A stretch of DNA of 64,000 nucleotides, from the NCBI GenBank assembly GCA_948434005.1, contig CAOJEH010000001.1, positions 77,678 to 141,677 of the forward strand, read 5' to 3'. The number at the start of each line of letters is the position of its first letter. Positions within the stretch are counted from its first letter, which is position 1. Shown one piece after another: positions 9,653 to 18,220 of the stretch. Both the position numbers and the translations under genes were made by a program. Origin of the DNA: an uncultured Mycoplasmatota bacterium (GTDB lineage: Bacteria > Bacillota_I > Bacilli_A > RF39 > UBA660). The notes under the pieces were generated by a model. It searched no databases. It was not told the origin of the DNA and was given only the letters and a program-made list of their open reading frames with translations.

Positions 9653-11401
9653 ATGAGTATTATAAAAGAATTAGAAAATGATATTAAAAGGATTATAGAT
9701 GATTTAGGATATCAACTAGATAGTTTTACTTTAGAAGTATCTAAAAGAAAAGATTTAGGGGATTATCAAATAAATGATTGTATGAATCTTGCCAAAAAAT
9801 ATAGTAAAAATCCTAGAGTTATTGCAGAAGAGATAAAAGAAGAATTAGAAAAAGATAATAGACTAAAAGATATTAATATCGCAGGTCCTGGTTTTATAAA
9901 TATAAGTCTTTCTGATAATTTTTTATTAAAAACAATTAACTCTATTAATAGTGATATAGATAAGAATATAGATCAGAAAGAATATAAAAAAATAATTATA
10001 GATTATGGTGGAGCGAATGTTTCAAAAGCATTACACGTTGGTCATTTAAGAAGCGCAAATCTTGGAGAATCTTTGAAAAGGCTTGCAAAAAGACTAGGTT
10101 ATGAAGTTATTAGTGATGCCCATTTAGGAGATTATGGTAGACCTTTAGGATTAGTGATTTTAGAAATAAAAAAAATGTATCCAACCTTACCTTATTTTGA
10201 TGAAGCATATACTGGTGATTATAGTGAAATAGCTTTGCCTATTACAAATTCAGATTTAGAGAAGATATATCCAGTAGCTAGTACAAAAGCTAAAGAAGAT
10301 GAAAAATATTTAGAAGAAGCTAGAATAATTACTACAAAACTACAAAATCATGAAAGAGGAATTTATGATTTATGGAAAAGAATAATGGATATATCAAAAA
10401 AAGAAATAAAAGAAGTATATGATAGCTTAAATGTATATTATGATTTATGGGAAGGAGAAAGTGATGCTTCAGATTACATCCCTGAATTATTAGAGATAAT
10501 AAAAGAAAAAAATGTTGCCAAGCAAAGTGAAGGTGCAACAATTATAGAAGTAAAAGAAGAAGATGAGACTTCTCCGATGCCACCATTATTATTAGTTAAA
10601 TCTAATGGAAGTGTATCTTATGAAACTACAGATCTAGCTACAATCTTAGAAAGAAAAAAGAAGTTTAATCCAGATGAAATATGGTATTGTGCTGACGGAA
10701 GACAACAACTTCATTTTGAACAAGTATTTCGTGCAACAAGAAAAGCTAATTTAATAGATGATGATGTAAAATTAGAATATATTGGTTTTGGAACAATGAA
10801 TAGTCCAGATGGCAAACCTTTTAAAACAAGAGACGGTGGAGTAATGCCATTAAATAGTTTAATAGAATTAGTAAAAGAAGAAACAAGAAAAAGAATAAAT
10901 TATGATATTGTAAAAGAAGATAAAGTAGAAGAAACTATAAATGATATTGCCGTTGCAACAATTAAATATGCTGACTTTATACCATATAGAACAACAGATT
11001 ATATATTTAATCCAGAAAAGTTTTCTGATGTTGAAGGAAAAACTGGTCCATATCTTTTATATTCAACCATTAGAATGAAATCTCTACTAGAAAAAGGAAA
11101 AGAATATAAACAAGATAATTACATAAAAATAAATAATGATACTGATAGAGATATAGTTTTAGAATTGTTAGAATTACCTAATATACTTACTAAATCTTTA
11201 GAATCAAAATCATTAAATGAAGTTGCAGACTATATATATAGTTTAACAAATAAATATAATAAATTTTATGCGGAGAATAAAGTATTATTAGAAAATGATA
11301 AAGATTTACAAGAATCTTGGTTAGTTTTAACCAATACAGTTTATAATACAAATCTTTTATTACTAGATATTTTAGGACTAAAGGTTCCAGAAAAAATGTA
11401 A
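9653..11401 (+). CDS. argS: Arginyl-tRNA synthetase
   Basis: Charges tRNA-Arg with arginine in the cytoplasm. The 582-residue class Ia enzyme has an N-terminal Add1 domain (about 1-110), the HIGH-type motif HVGHLRSANLGE after the conserved GGANVSKAL (about residues 118-136), and a C-terminal anticodon-binding helical domain ending in VLGLKVPEKM-like LGLKVPEKM. Arg synthetases typically lack a canonical KMSKS; the corresponding region reads KPFKTRDGG. It starts four bases after the YwiB-like gene. Confidence 0.97.
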   Translation: MSIIKELENDIKRIIDDLGYQLDSFTLEVSKRKDLGDYQINDCMNLAKKYSKNPRVIAEEIKEELEKDNRLKDINIAGPGFINISLSDNFLLKTINSINSDIDKNIDQKEYKKIIIDYGGANVSKALHVGHLRSANLGESLKRLAKRLGYEVISDAHLGDYGRPLGLVILEIKKMYPTLPYFDEAYTGDYSEIALPITNSDLEKIYPVASTKAKEDEKYLEEARIITTKLQNHERGIYDLWKRIMDISKKEIKEVYDSLNVYYDLWEGESDASDYIPELLEIIKEKNVAKQSEGATIIEVKEEDETSPMPPLLLVKSNGSVSYETTDLATILERKKKFNPDEIWYCADGRQQLHFEQVFRATRKANLIDDDVKLEYIGFGTMNSPDGKPFKTRDGGVMPLNSLIELVKEETRKRINYDIVKEDKVEETINDIAVATIKYADFIPYRTTDYIFNPEKFSDVEGKTGPYLLYSTIRMKSLLEKGKEYKQDNYIKINNDTDRDIVLELLELPNILTKSLESKSLNEVADYIYSLTNKYNKFYAENKVLLENDKDLQESWLVLTNTVYNTNLLLLDILGLKVPEKM

Positions 11402-11407
11402 AAACTA

Positions 11408-11436
11408 TTGTAATTAGAAATAATATATGTTATAAG
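11408..11436 (+). promoter_or_regulatory. SigmaA-type promoter for rpoE (delta)
   Basis: TTGTAA at 11408-11413, a 17-base spacer and TATAAG at 11431-11436. It lies in the 104-base gap between argS and the delta subunit gene, leaving a leader of roughly 60 bases. Confidence 0.55.
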
Positions 11437-11505
11437 TTTTAATGTATTATTTATATCAACATTATAATTACTCGCATATAATTTAGTTGATTAAGGAGGA
11501 TTATT

Positions 11506-11958
11506 ATGGATATCAAAAAAATGCCAAAAGAGGAATTAGAATTATTATCAAATAAAGATATAACTTTTTACTTATTAGAAGGAAGTAAGAAGTCTATAAA
11601 TACAAAGGATTTATTTAGTGAAATAATATCTCTATTAGGATTACCGAAAAAAACTTTTGATGAAAAAATAGGAGATTATTATACTGCACTAGCAACAGAT
11701 AAAAGATTTATATTATTATCTGATGGAACTTGGGATTTAAGAAGTCGTCATACATCAGATAAGTTAGTAAAAGTAGTAGATAGTGAAGAAGAAGACGATG
11801 ATGATGACGAGGAAGAAATAAAAGATAAAGAAGAAATACAAGAAGAAATAGAAGAAGATAACTATGATGACACAGATAGCGATGATTATGATAGTGCAGA
11901 AGAAGATTTAAAAGATTTAGTGGTTATAGATGAGGATGAACTAGAATTAGAAGAATAA
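11506..11958 (+). CDS. rpoE: DNA-directed RNA polymerase delta subunit
   Basis: A Gram-positive-specific RNA polymerase subunit that speeds recycling and affects promoter and nucleic-acid affinity. Residues 1-90 form the HARE-HTH-type N-terminal domain (KNTKDLFSEII and FYTALATDKRFILLSDGTWDLR-like motifs). Residues 95-150 are an almost unbroken Asp/Glu tail, the delta hallmark. AAGGAGG precedes the ATG. The terminator stem starts inside the last codons. Confidence 0.93.
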   Translation: MDIKKMPKEELELLSNKDITFYLLEGSKKSINTKDLFSEIISLLGLPKKTFDEKIGDYYTALATDKRFILLSDGTWDLRSRHTSDKLVKVVDSEEEDDDDDEEEIKDKEEIQEEIEEDNYDDTDSDDYDSAEEDLKDLVVIDEDELELEE

Positions 11959-11968
11959 TTCTAGTTTT
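11940..11968 (+). terminator. Intrinsic terminator after rpoE
   Basis: A 10-bp stem (11940-11949 with 11956-11965) around a GAAGAA loop, followed by a T-run. It overlaps the end of the delta-subunit gene. Confidence 0.85.
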
Positions 11969-12020
11969 TATATATAAAGTATGCTATAATATGAATAATT
12001 AATTAGAAAGGGAGATAACT

Positions 12021-13082
12021 ATGATTGAAAGATTAGAAGCGACTCTAGCCAGATATGAAACAATTGAAGCTGAGTTAGCTAAGCCGGAAGTATTAAGTGA
12101 TATAAAGAAAACTACAGAACTTTCTAAAGAATTGAGAGATTTGGAAGAAATAGTAACTTGCTATAAGAAGTATAAAAAAGTATTAGAAAATATAAAAGAT
12201 AGTGAGGAAATGATTAAAGATCCCGAATTAGGAGAAATAGCTAAAGAAGACTTAGTAGCCTATAAGAAGGAACAAGAAAATTTAGATAAAGAATTAGAAA
12301 TATTATTAATTCCTAAAGATCCTAATGATAGTAAGAACGTAGTTATAGAAATCAGAGGAGCTGCAGGTGGGGATGAAGCTAATATCTTCGCAGGTGATTT
12401 ATTTAGAATGTATACTAGATATGCTGAAAGTAATGGTTTTAGTTATAAAGTATATAACTCTGTAGAAGGAACTGCTGGAGGATATAGTCAAATTGAGTTT
12501 ATCATAAAAGGAGAAGGAGCTTATTCTAAATTGAAATATGAAAGTGGTTCACACAGAGTACAAAGAGTTCCTGTAACAGAATCTAATGGTAGACTTCAAA
12601 CATCAACCGCAACAGTATTAGTAATGCCAGAAGTAGATGATGATGTAGAAGTAGATATAAATCCAAATGATTTAAGAATAGATATTTATAGATCAAGTGG
12701 CTGTGGGGGACAAGGAGTAAATACTACAGATTCAGCAGTAAGGATAACCCATCTACCAACTAATACTGTAGTAACATGTCAAAATGAAAGAAGTCAAATT
12801 CAAAATAAAGAGCAAGCTATGAAAGTTTTAAAAGCTAGACTTTATGAACAACAATTACAAAAACAAGAAGAAGAACAAGGAGAAATGAGAAGAAGTAAAA
12901 TTGGTACAGGTGATCGAGCAGAAAAGATTAGAACATATAACTATCCACAAAATAGAGTAACAGACCATAGAATTGGATTTACTACAAAACAACTAGATAG
13001 AGTTATGGATGGAGATATGGGAGATATAATAAATGCATTAATTGCAGAAGACCAAAAAAGGAAGTTAGAAGGAAATGAATAG
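12021..13082 (+). CDS. prfA: Peptide chain release factor 1
   Basis: Recognises UAA and UAG stop codons and triggers peptide release. The 353-residue protein has the catalytic GGQ in SGCGGQGVNTTDSAVR, preceded by the conserved SGSHRVQRVPVTES and followed by CQNERSQIQNKEQAM. The Gln of GGQ is the substrate of PrmC, whose gene lies one gene downstream. AAAGGGAG precedes the ATG. Its end overlaps the next gene by eight bases. Confidence 0.97.
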   Translation: MIERLEATLARYETIEAELAKPEVLSDIKKTTELSKELRDLEEIVTCYKKYKKVLENIKDSEEMIKDPELGEIAKEDLVAYKKEQENLDKELEILLIPKDPNDSKNVVIEIRGAAGGDEANIFAGDLFRMYTRYAESNGFSYKVYNSVEGTAGGYSQIEFIIKGEGAYSKLKYESGSHRVQRVPVTESNGRLQTSTATVLVMPEVDDDVEVDINPNDLRIDIYRSSGCGGQGVNTTDSAVRITHLPTNTVVTCQNERSQIQNKEQAMKVLKARLYEQQLQKQEEEQGEMRRSKIGTGDRAEKIRTYNYPQNRVTDHRIGFTTKQLDRVMDGDMGDIINALIAEDQKRKLEGNE

Positions 13083-13701
13083 AAAAAATAAAACTTGGAG
13101 AAAAGAAATAAAAGGGAGAATGCCAGAAAATACTAAGAAAGATACTGCTGAAGAACTACAAAAAATTGTAGCTAAATCAAAAGGAACACAATCTGTAGAT
13201 TCACAAAATAGTAATAATAAAGATCAACAAAATGTTGAAAATAAAACAAAAACTGGATCTAAAAAAAGAAGAAGACGAAAAAGAGGTAATAAATTATCAC
13301 AACCTATGGATACTAAAAATAATAGTGATACAAGATCACAACTACCTAAAGAGTATTCATATATTCAGAAAGTATATACAAAAAATGATAAAAATGAAGC
13401 AACAGTATTAAATCAATTTATATGTTTGGAATGTTATAATGTTAATTTAGCAGAAGAATTAAAGAGTAGAGAAACAAAACTATATAGTGATAAAGATATT
13501 CCTTGTAGTTGTTGTAAGAAAAAAACTACTCAAATATGTGTAAAAGATAAAGAACTTAAAAAGGCTCAAATAGAGATGACTTCAGATAAGACTCCTGAAG
13601 AAGCAAGAGCATACCAAATTATGACAACTAGGAAAAAACAGAACAAAAGTTATCAAAAAGAAAAAAGAATATCAAATATGCAAAGAAGAGGTAACAAGTG
13701 A
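13075..13701 (+). CDS. Unknown basic protein with a Cys cluster, between prfA and prmC
   Basis: Not recognised. The 208 residues are strongly basic. The N-terminal half is low-complexity Lys/Asn/Gln with a KKRRRRKRG block (about 63-71). A probable zinc-binding site follows: CLEC near residue 120 and CSCCKKKTTQIC about 25 residues later. The C-terminus is again basic. It overlaps prfA by eight bases and prmC by four, so it is co-translated with release-factor genes. A ribosome- or RNA-associated role is a reasonable inference from charge, zinc site and neighbours, but unproven. Confidence 0.6.
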   Translation: MNRKNKTWRKEIKGRMPENTKKDTAEELQKIVAKSKGTQSVDSQNSNNKDQQNVENKTKTGSKKRRRRKRGNKLSQPMDTKNNSDTRSQLPKEYSYIQKVYTKNDKNEATVLNQFICLECYNVNLAEELKSRETKLYSDKDIPCSCCKKKTTQICVKDKELKKAQIEMTSDKTPEEARAYQIMTTRKKQNKSYQKEKRISNMQRRGNK

Positions 13702-14519
13702 GAGTTGAAGACCTTTTAATATATGGGAAAGGATATTGTCATTCTGACCATGTAAAATTTTTACTAGCAGATTTATTAAACTTAAATCCCTTAGAACTTC
13801 TAAATCATTTAGGAGACTATGTAGAAGAAAAAAAAGTAGAACTATTTAAAATGGAAATAGATTCTCTAAGAAACGGTAAGCCTCTTCAATATGTACTAGG
13901 TAATGTAAATTTTTATGGAAATAAATTTATGGTAGATCAAAATGTTTTGATTCCTAGATTTGAAACAGAAGAACTTGTAGAAAATACTATAAAGTATATA
14001 AAAAACAATTTTAATAAAAACATAAAAATATTAGATATAGGTTGTGGCAGTGGTGTAATAGGTCTAACTTTAAAAAAAGAATTTCCAAGTGCAGAAGTGG
14101 ATTTATTAGATATTAGTAAGGATGCCTTATATGTTTCCAAAAAAAATGCTCTAGAGCTTAATTTAGAAGTTAATTTTATAGAGAGTGATTTATTTGAAAA
14201 TGTAAATAAGAAATATGATGTTATAATAAGTAACCCTCCATATATAAAAGATAATGAAGAAATAGAAGAAATTGTAAAAAATAATGAACCACATATAGCT
14301 TTATATGCAGGACTAGATGGTCTAGATATATATAAAAGAATTTTAAAAGATATTAATAAATATTTGAATGATAAATATTTAATAGCTTTTGAAATAGGTT
14401 ATACTCAAAAAGAAGATATAAAAAAGTTAGCAATAGATAATCTAAAAAATATAAAAATAGAATGCAGGAAGGATTTGTCTGAAAAAGATAGAATGATATT
14501 TATTACAAAAAATGAATAA
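13698..14519 (+). CDS. prmC: Release factor glutamine methyltransferase
   Basis: N5-methylates the Gln of the GGQ motif in RF1 and RF2 using SAM. The 273-residue enzyme has a helical N-terminal recognition domain containing GKPLQYVLGNVNFYG, SAM motif I ILDIGCGSGVIGL, and the catalytic NPPY in IISNPPYI. The start is GTG at 13698, overlapping the previous gene by four bases (GTGA), so it is translationally coupled in the prfA-orf-prmC operon. prfA is upstream here and prfB lies at 38.9 kb. Confidence 0.95.
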   Translation: MRVEDLLIYGKGYCHSDHVKFLLADLLNLNPLELLNHLGDYVEEKKVELFKMEIDSLRNGKPLQYVLGNVNFYGNKFMVDQNVLIPRFETEELVENTIKYIKNNFNKNIKILDIGCGSGVIGLTLKKEFPSAEVDLLDISKDALYVSKKNALELNLEVNFIESDLFENVNKKYDVIISNPPYIKDNEEIEEIVKNNEPHIALYAGLDGLDIYKRILKDINKYLNDKYLIAFEIGYTQKEDIKKLAIDNLKNIKIECRKDLSEKDRMIFITKNE

Positions 14520-14534
14520 AAAATAAATAATAGG

Positions 14535-14562
14535 ACCACTATTCATATGAAAGGTGGTTTTT
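14535..14562 (+). terminator. Terminator-like hairpin holding the spoIIR ribosome binding site
   Basis: ACCAC at 14535-14539 pairs with GTGGT at 14554-14558, with an inner TTCA/TGAA pairing, then a T-run. The 3' arm contains AAAGGTGG (14550-14557), the only good Shine-Dalgarno for spoIIR seven bases downstream. It can act as prmC terminator and also hide the spoIIR binding site in read-through mRNA. Confidence 0.65.
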
Positions 14563-14564
14563 CT

Positions 14565-15092
14565 ATGAGAAAACTAATTACAATTATATTAATATTAACA
14601 ATACTATTTATTATATCAAATAACAGTAGTAAAGAAGTTATGATTCCTAAAGAATCAATAAGATTTAGAGTAGTTGCAAATAGTAATAGTAATAAAGATC
14701 AAAAAAATAAAAAACTTATTGCTAATAATTTAAAAAATGATGTTACTGATATTTTGGCTAGTAGTAATAATATAAATGAATCAAGAATAGCCTTAAAGTC
14801 AAATATAGATAAATTTAAATTAAATATAGATAAGACTATAAAGGAAAATAATATAAATGAAAGTTATACTATAAACTACGGTAATAATTATTTTCCAGAA
14901 AAAAAATATAAGAATGTTAATTATCCAGAAGGAGAATATGAATCATTAGTAGTGACATTAGGTGATGGAGCAGGTGAAAACTTCTGGTGTGTATTATTCC
15001 CACCACTCTGTTTATTAGAAGGAGAGGAAACAAAAAAAGATAACATTGAGTATTCTTCATTCATAAAAGAAGTGATTGATAAGTATTTTTAA
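14565..15092 (+). CDS. spoIIR: Stage II sporulation protein R
   Basis: In Bacillus, SpoIIR is made in the forespore under sigmaF, secreted across the septum, and triggers SpoIIGA to process pro-sigmaE in the mother cell. The 175 residues have an N-terminal signal or anchor segment (about 2-18), then IRFRVVANSNSNKDQ and the strongly conserved C-terminal YPEGEYESLVVTLGDGAG and WCVLFPPLCLLEGEE. ATG 14565 is chosen over in-frame ATG 14547 because the Shine-Dalgarno AAAGGTGG sits between them. No convincing sigmaF promoter was identified by eye. Confidence 0.92.
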   Translation: MRKLITIILILTILFIISNNSSKEVMIPKESIRFRVVANSNSNKDQKNKKLIANNLKNDVTDILASSNNINESRIALKSNIDKFKLNIDKTIKENNINESYTINYGNNYFPEKKYKNVNYPEGEYESLVVTLGDGAGENFWCVLFPPLCLLEGEETKKDNIEYSSFIKEVIDKYF

Positions 15093-15126
15093 AGAGTTTT
15101 AATAATAGAATATAAAAGGTGATACT

Positions 15127-15678
15127 ATGTCTTTAATATTCTATTATTTTTTAATGGCTATAGGATTAAGTATGGATGCATTTTCCCTGGCAATTATATA
15201 TGGTACCAATGGTATAGATAGAAAAAAAATAATACTATTATCATTAGTAGTAGGTATATTTCATTTTATAATGCCTAACTTAGGAGGATATCTTAGTCAT
15301 ATTTTATTAACAAATTTTACAACATATAGTAATTTAATATCAGGTATAGTATTTATAATTTTAGGAGTAGAAATGATTTTATCATTTAAAGAAGAAGATG
15401 TTAAAAACGAATTAGGAGGAATACTAGATATAATCTTATTTGCAATAGCAGTAAGTATAGATAGTTTTTCAGTAGGAATAGTATTATCCCTAGAGAATAA
15501 AAATTTAATAACAGCAGGTATTATTTTTTCTATAATAAGTGCTACATTTACTTTTTTAGGACTTATCTTAGGAAAGTTTTTAAGTGATAAAGTAGGTAAA
15601 ATATCAAAGGTAATAGGTATAATAATACTATTTTTATTAGCTTTAAAATCTCTTTTAATTTGGTGTATGTTTCGATAA
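15127..15678 (+). CDS. ytaF: MntP/YtaF-family membrane protein
   Basis: The 183-residue protein is nearly all membrane helix (about six segments), with paired GLSMDAFSLAI and AVSIDSFSVGI half-repeats. This is the internal duplication of the MntP/YtaF family; the in-membrane Asp residues are the likely cation sites. MntP exports manganese, whereas YtaF is the sporulation-associated relative in Bacilli. The location 35 bases after spoIIR favours YtaF, but family membership does not decide the substrate. Confidence 0.75.
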   Translation: MSLIFYYFLMAIGLSMDAFSLAIIYGTNGIDRKKIILLSLVVGIFHFIMPNLGGYLSHILLTNFTTYSNLISGIVFIILGVEMILSFKEEDVKNELGGILDIILFAIAVSIDSFSVGIVLSLENKNLITAGIIFSIISATFTFLGLILGKFLSDKVGKISKVIGIIILFLLALKSLLIWCMFR

Positions 15679-15784
15679 ATAACATATAACTAAAAGTTAT
15701 AAAAGTATAAGAAATAAGTATTATACAGAATAATATAGTAATGATATAATATATATACATTTTAATGGAAAGAGGTAATTAAAT

Positions 15785-16246
15785 ATGGATGATATGCGTT
15801 TTATGAAACTTTTAGCAGAACATAGTACTTGGCCTACTGCGCAGGAATATATGTGCTATGAAAAAATTGCAAGGAGTATTAATGAATATATACATTATAA
15901 TTTTGATAAAACACCAACAATTAGTAAAGAAGAAGTAAAAAATAAAATAGATGATGTTAGAGAAATAGTTGATACATTATTTGATCAAGTTACTTTTATA
16001 CCACAATATGCAATTGCTTGTGAAAGTACTCTTGTAAAATTAGGATTAGAAACAGGACATTTAGTTACAGAAAATCCTATGGATAATTGGTATGAAAATG
16101 AAGAAGGTAAACCAACCCTTATTTATTTATACTATACTGCTCCAGAAGGTTTAGCTTATCTTTTACCAGATTATTTAAAAGAAAAAAGAATTGATAAATT
16201 AAAATCAACAAATAAAAAAGAGTTTGTAAAAAACACTAGTAACTAA
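15785..16246 (+). CDS. Conserved hypothetical protein, 153 residues
   Basis: Not recognised. A soluble, mixed-charge protein with no signal, membrane helix or metal motif. It starts MDDMRFMKLLAEHSTWPTA and has a compact core containing FIPQYAIACESTLVKLGLETGHLV. Codon use matches its neighbours and GAAAGAGG precedes the ATG, so it looks like a genuine gene. It stands alone between ytaF and a strong terminator. Confidence 0.6.
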   Translation: MDDMRFMKLLAEHSTWPTAQEYMCYEKIARSINEYIHYNFDKTPTISKEEVKNKIDDVREIVDTLFDQVTFIPQYAIACESTLVKLGLETGHLVTENPMDNWYENEEGKPTLIYLYYTAPEGLAYLLPDYLKEKRIDKLKSTNKKEFVKNTSN

Positions 16247-16258
16247 TAAATATACAAT

Positions 16259-16297
16259 TAAAACACCTTATTACAAATGTAATTTGGTGTTTTTAAA
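16259..16297. terminator. Bidirectional terminator between two convergent genes
   Basis: An outer 8-bp stem (AAAACACC with GGTGTTTT) and an inner 5-bp stem (ATTAC with GTAAT) are separated by a symmetric TT/TT mismatch, with A- and T-runs on the flanks. It serves the 153-residue gene and the minus-strand Nudix gene. Confidence 0.88.
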
Positions 16298-16305
16298 ATG
16301 ATTTA

Positions 16306-16767
16306 CTATATTTTTGTAATTATATATTCTTTAACCATATTATTCTTATCTAATTTCATGTTTGCTTCAAACATTTCATCACTAAAAATTAAATCATTAA
16401 ATTTAGAATTCATATCAAATTGCTTTAAATTGCTAATTTTCTCATTTTTAATCCAAAATAATTTACCTTCTATACTTTCTTTAATAGTACCACTATATTC
16501 AGATGCTGTATAAATAAATATAACTCCATATTCTTCATCAATGAAATTCCAATATGAATAACCCTTAAGTTTAGGATTTTTAAGAGTTAATCCAGTTTCC
16601 TCTTCGTATTCTCTAATAATACACTCTAAGGGGCTTTCCCCATATTCCATTTTTCCACCTGGGGGAGAATATACTTGTCCCCACTTTTTATTAAATTGTA
16701 AAAATAGGGTTTCATTATTTTTAGAAAGATAACATACTGTCGATATAGCAAACTTTGGTCTTTTCAT
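16306..16767 (-). CDS. Nudix hydrolase (MutT/YtkD-like)
   Basis: Hydrolyses a nucleoside-diphosphate-linked substrate. The full Nudix box is present: G-KMEYG-E-SPLECII-REYEEETGL. The family includes 8-oxo-dGTP sanitising enzymes, but the substrate cannot be read from sequence. Four in-frame ATGs lie within 21 bases. The last (16767) is chosen because GGAG precedes it by 9 bases and a TATAAT lies immediately before the first ATG, so the upstream ATGs would probably lie outside or at the very start of the transcript. Confidence 0.85.
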   Translation of the reverse strand: MKRPKFAISTVCYLSKNNETLFLQFNKKWGQVYSPPGGKMEYGESPLECIIREYEEETGLTLKNPKLKGYSYWNFIDEEYGVIFIYTASEYSGTIKESIEGKLFWIKNEKISNLKQFDMNSKFNDLIFSDEMFEANMKLDKNNMVKEYIITKI

Positions 16768-16933
16768 AATATTCATCTCCATATCCATATTATATCACAT
16801 TTACTTTTTGGTAACTTTTGTCATAAGATTGACTAAACATCATAAATTATCTATAATGAATATTAGTTGATTAAAAGTGTAACTACTTTAAAAAATAGTA
16901 ATAAAATATATAGAATAGATTTGAGGTATGAAA

Positions 16934-18187
16934 ATGAAAGCTTTAGAAATAACAGGAGGACAAGAGTTATCTGGAACAATTAGAGTAAGTGGTGCTAAAA
17001 ATGCATGTGTAGCTATACTTCCAGCGGCAATATTATCCGATGAAGAAGTAACAGTTTGTAATGTTCCAGAGCTTACTGATACAGATGCATTATGTGAAAT
17101 TTTAAATTCACTAAATGTTTCTGTAAAAAGAGCTAGTGAGAGTGTTATAATAGATCCTTCTAAGATGATAAATGTAGAAATAACAGAAAATTATTCGAAG
17201 AAGTTAAGAGCATCATATTATTTTATGGGAGCATTACTTGGAAAATATAAAAAAGCAGTTATGTATTTTCCAGGAGGTTGTTCAATAGGTGCTAGACCAA
17301 TAAATCTTCATTTAAAAGGATTTGAAGCTTTAGGTGCTAAAGTTACTAATGATAGAAATAAATATATTGTTGAAGCAGATGAACTAAAGGGCGCTAATAT
17401 TTGCTTAGATTTTGCATCAGTAGGTGCAACTATTAACATCATGTTAGCGGCAACTAAAGCCAAAGGAACAACAATAATTGATAATGCAGCTAGAGAACCA
17501 GAGATAGTTAACATTGCTACATTTTTAAATAATATGGGTGCTAGAATAAGTGGTGCAGGAACTTCAACAATTAAAATCCAAGGTGTAGATAGCCTTCATA
17601 AATGTTTTCATGAAATAATTCCAGATAGAATAGAAGCAGGTACCTATACTATAATAGGTGCACTATGTGGAAAAAATTTAAAAATAGATAATATAATTCC
17701 AGAACACTTAGATTCTCTAATATCAAAATTAATAGAGATTGGTGTTGATATAGAAGTAGGTCAAGATTATTTAGTTGTATCTAAAAAAGATAATTACAAA
17801 GCAACTACTGTAAAAACTGCTGTGTATCCAGGATTTCCAACGGATTTGCAACAACCATTAACTGTCTTACTTACTCAATGTAGCGGAAAAAGTAAAGTAA
17901 TAGAAACTATATGGGAAAATAGATTTATGCATATAGTATATTTAAATAATTTAGGTTCAGATATAACAATTAAAAATCAAACAGCTACTATAATAGGACC
18001 AACTGAACTTAAAGGAGTAAAAGTAGTCGCAACAGATTTGCGAGCAGGAGCTGCTATGATAGCAGCAGGTTTGATAGCAGAAGGTACTACAACCATAACA
18101 AACGTAGAACATATCTTAAGAGGATATGAACAGATAGTTGAAAAATTAACAAGTGTAGGTGCTAAAATAAGGAATAAAGAAATATAA
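16934..18187 (+). CDS. murA: UDP-N-acetylglucosamine 1-carboxyvinyltransferase
   Basis: Transfers enolpyruvate from PEP to UDP-GlcNAc, the first committed step of peptidoglycan synthesis. The 417-residue enzyme has the catalytic, fosfomycin-reactive Cys116 in GGCSIGARPI, the conserved LRASYYFMGALLGK loop and the C-terminal ATDLRAGAAMIAAGL. ATG 16934 fits GAGG (seven bases away) better than the ATG two codons upstream at 16928. Synteny (murA near ywzB, spoIIQ, spoIIID, mbl) matches murAA of Bacillus. Confidence 0.96.
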   Translation: MKALEITGGQELSGTIRVSGAKNACVAILPAAILSDEEVTVCNVPELTDTDALCEILNSLNVSVKRASESVIIDPSKMINVEITENYSKKLRASYYFMGALLGKYKKAVMYFPGGCSIGARPINLHLKGFEALGAKVTNDRNKYIVEADELKGANICLDFASVGATINIMLAATKAKGTTIIDNAAREPEIVNIATFLNNMGARISGAGTSTIKIQGVDSLHKCFHEIIPDRIEAGTYTIIGALCGKNLKIDNIIPEHLDSLISKLIEIGVDIEVGQDYLVVSKKDNYKATTVKTAVYPGFPTDLQQPLTVLLTQCSGKSKVIETIWENRFMHIVYLNNLGSDITIKNQTATIIGPTELKGVKVVATDLRAGAAMIAAGLIAEGTTTITNVEHILRGYEQIVEKLTSVGAKIRNKEI

Positions 18188-18211
18188 TATTATAGCTTTA
18201 TTCTTTTTTTT
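18172..18211 (+). terminator. Intrinsic terminator after murA
   Basis: GAATAAAG (18172-18179) pairs with CTTTATTC (18196-18203), followed by a run of Ts. The stem starts within the last murA codons, and the next gene's ribosome binding site follows at once. Confidence 0.75.
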
Positions 18212-18220
18212 GGAGGGAAA

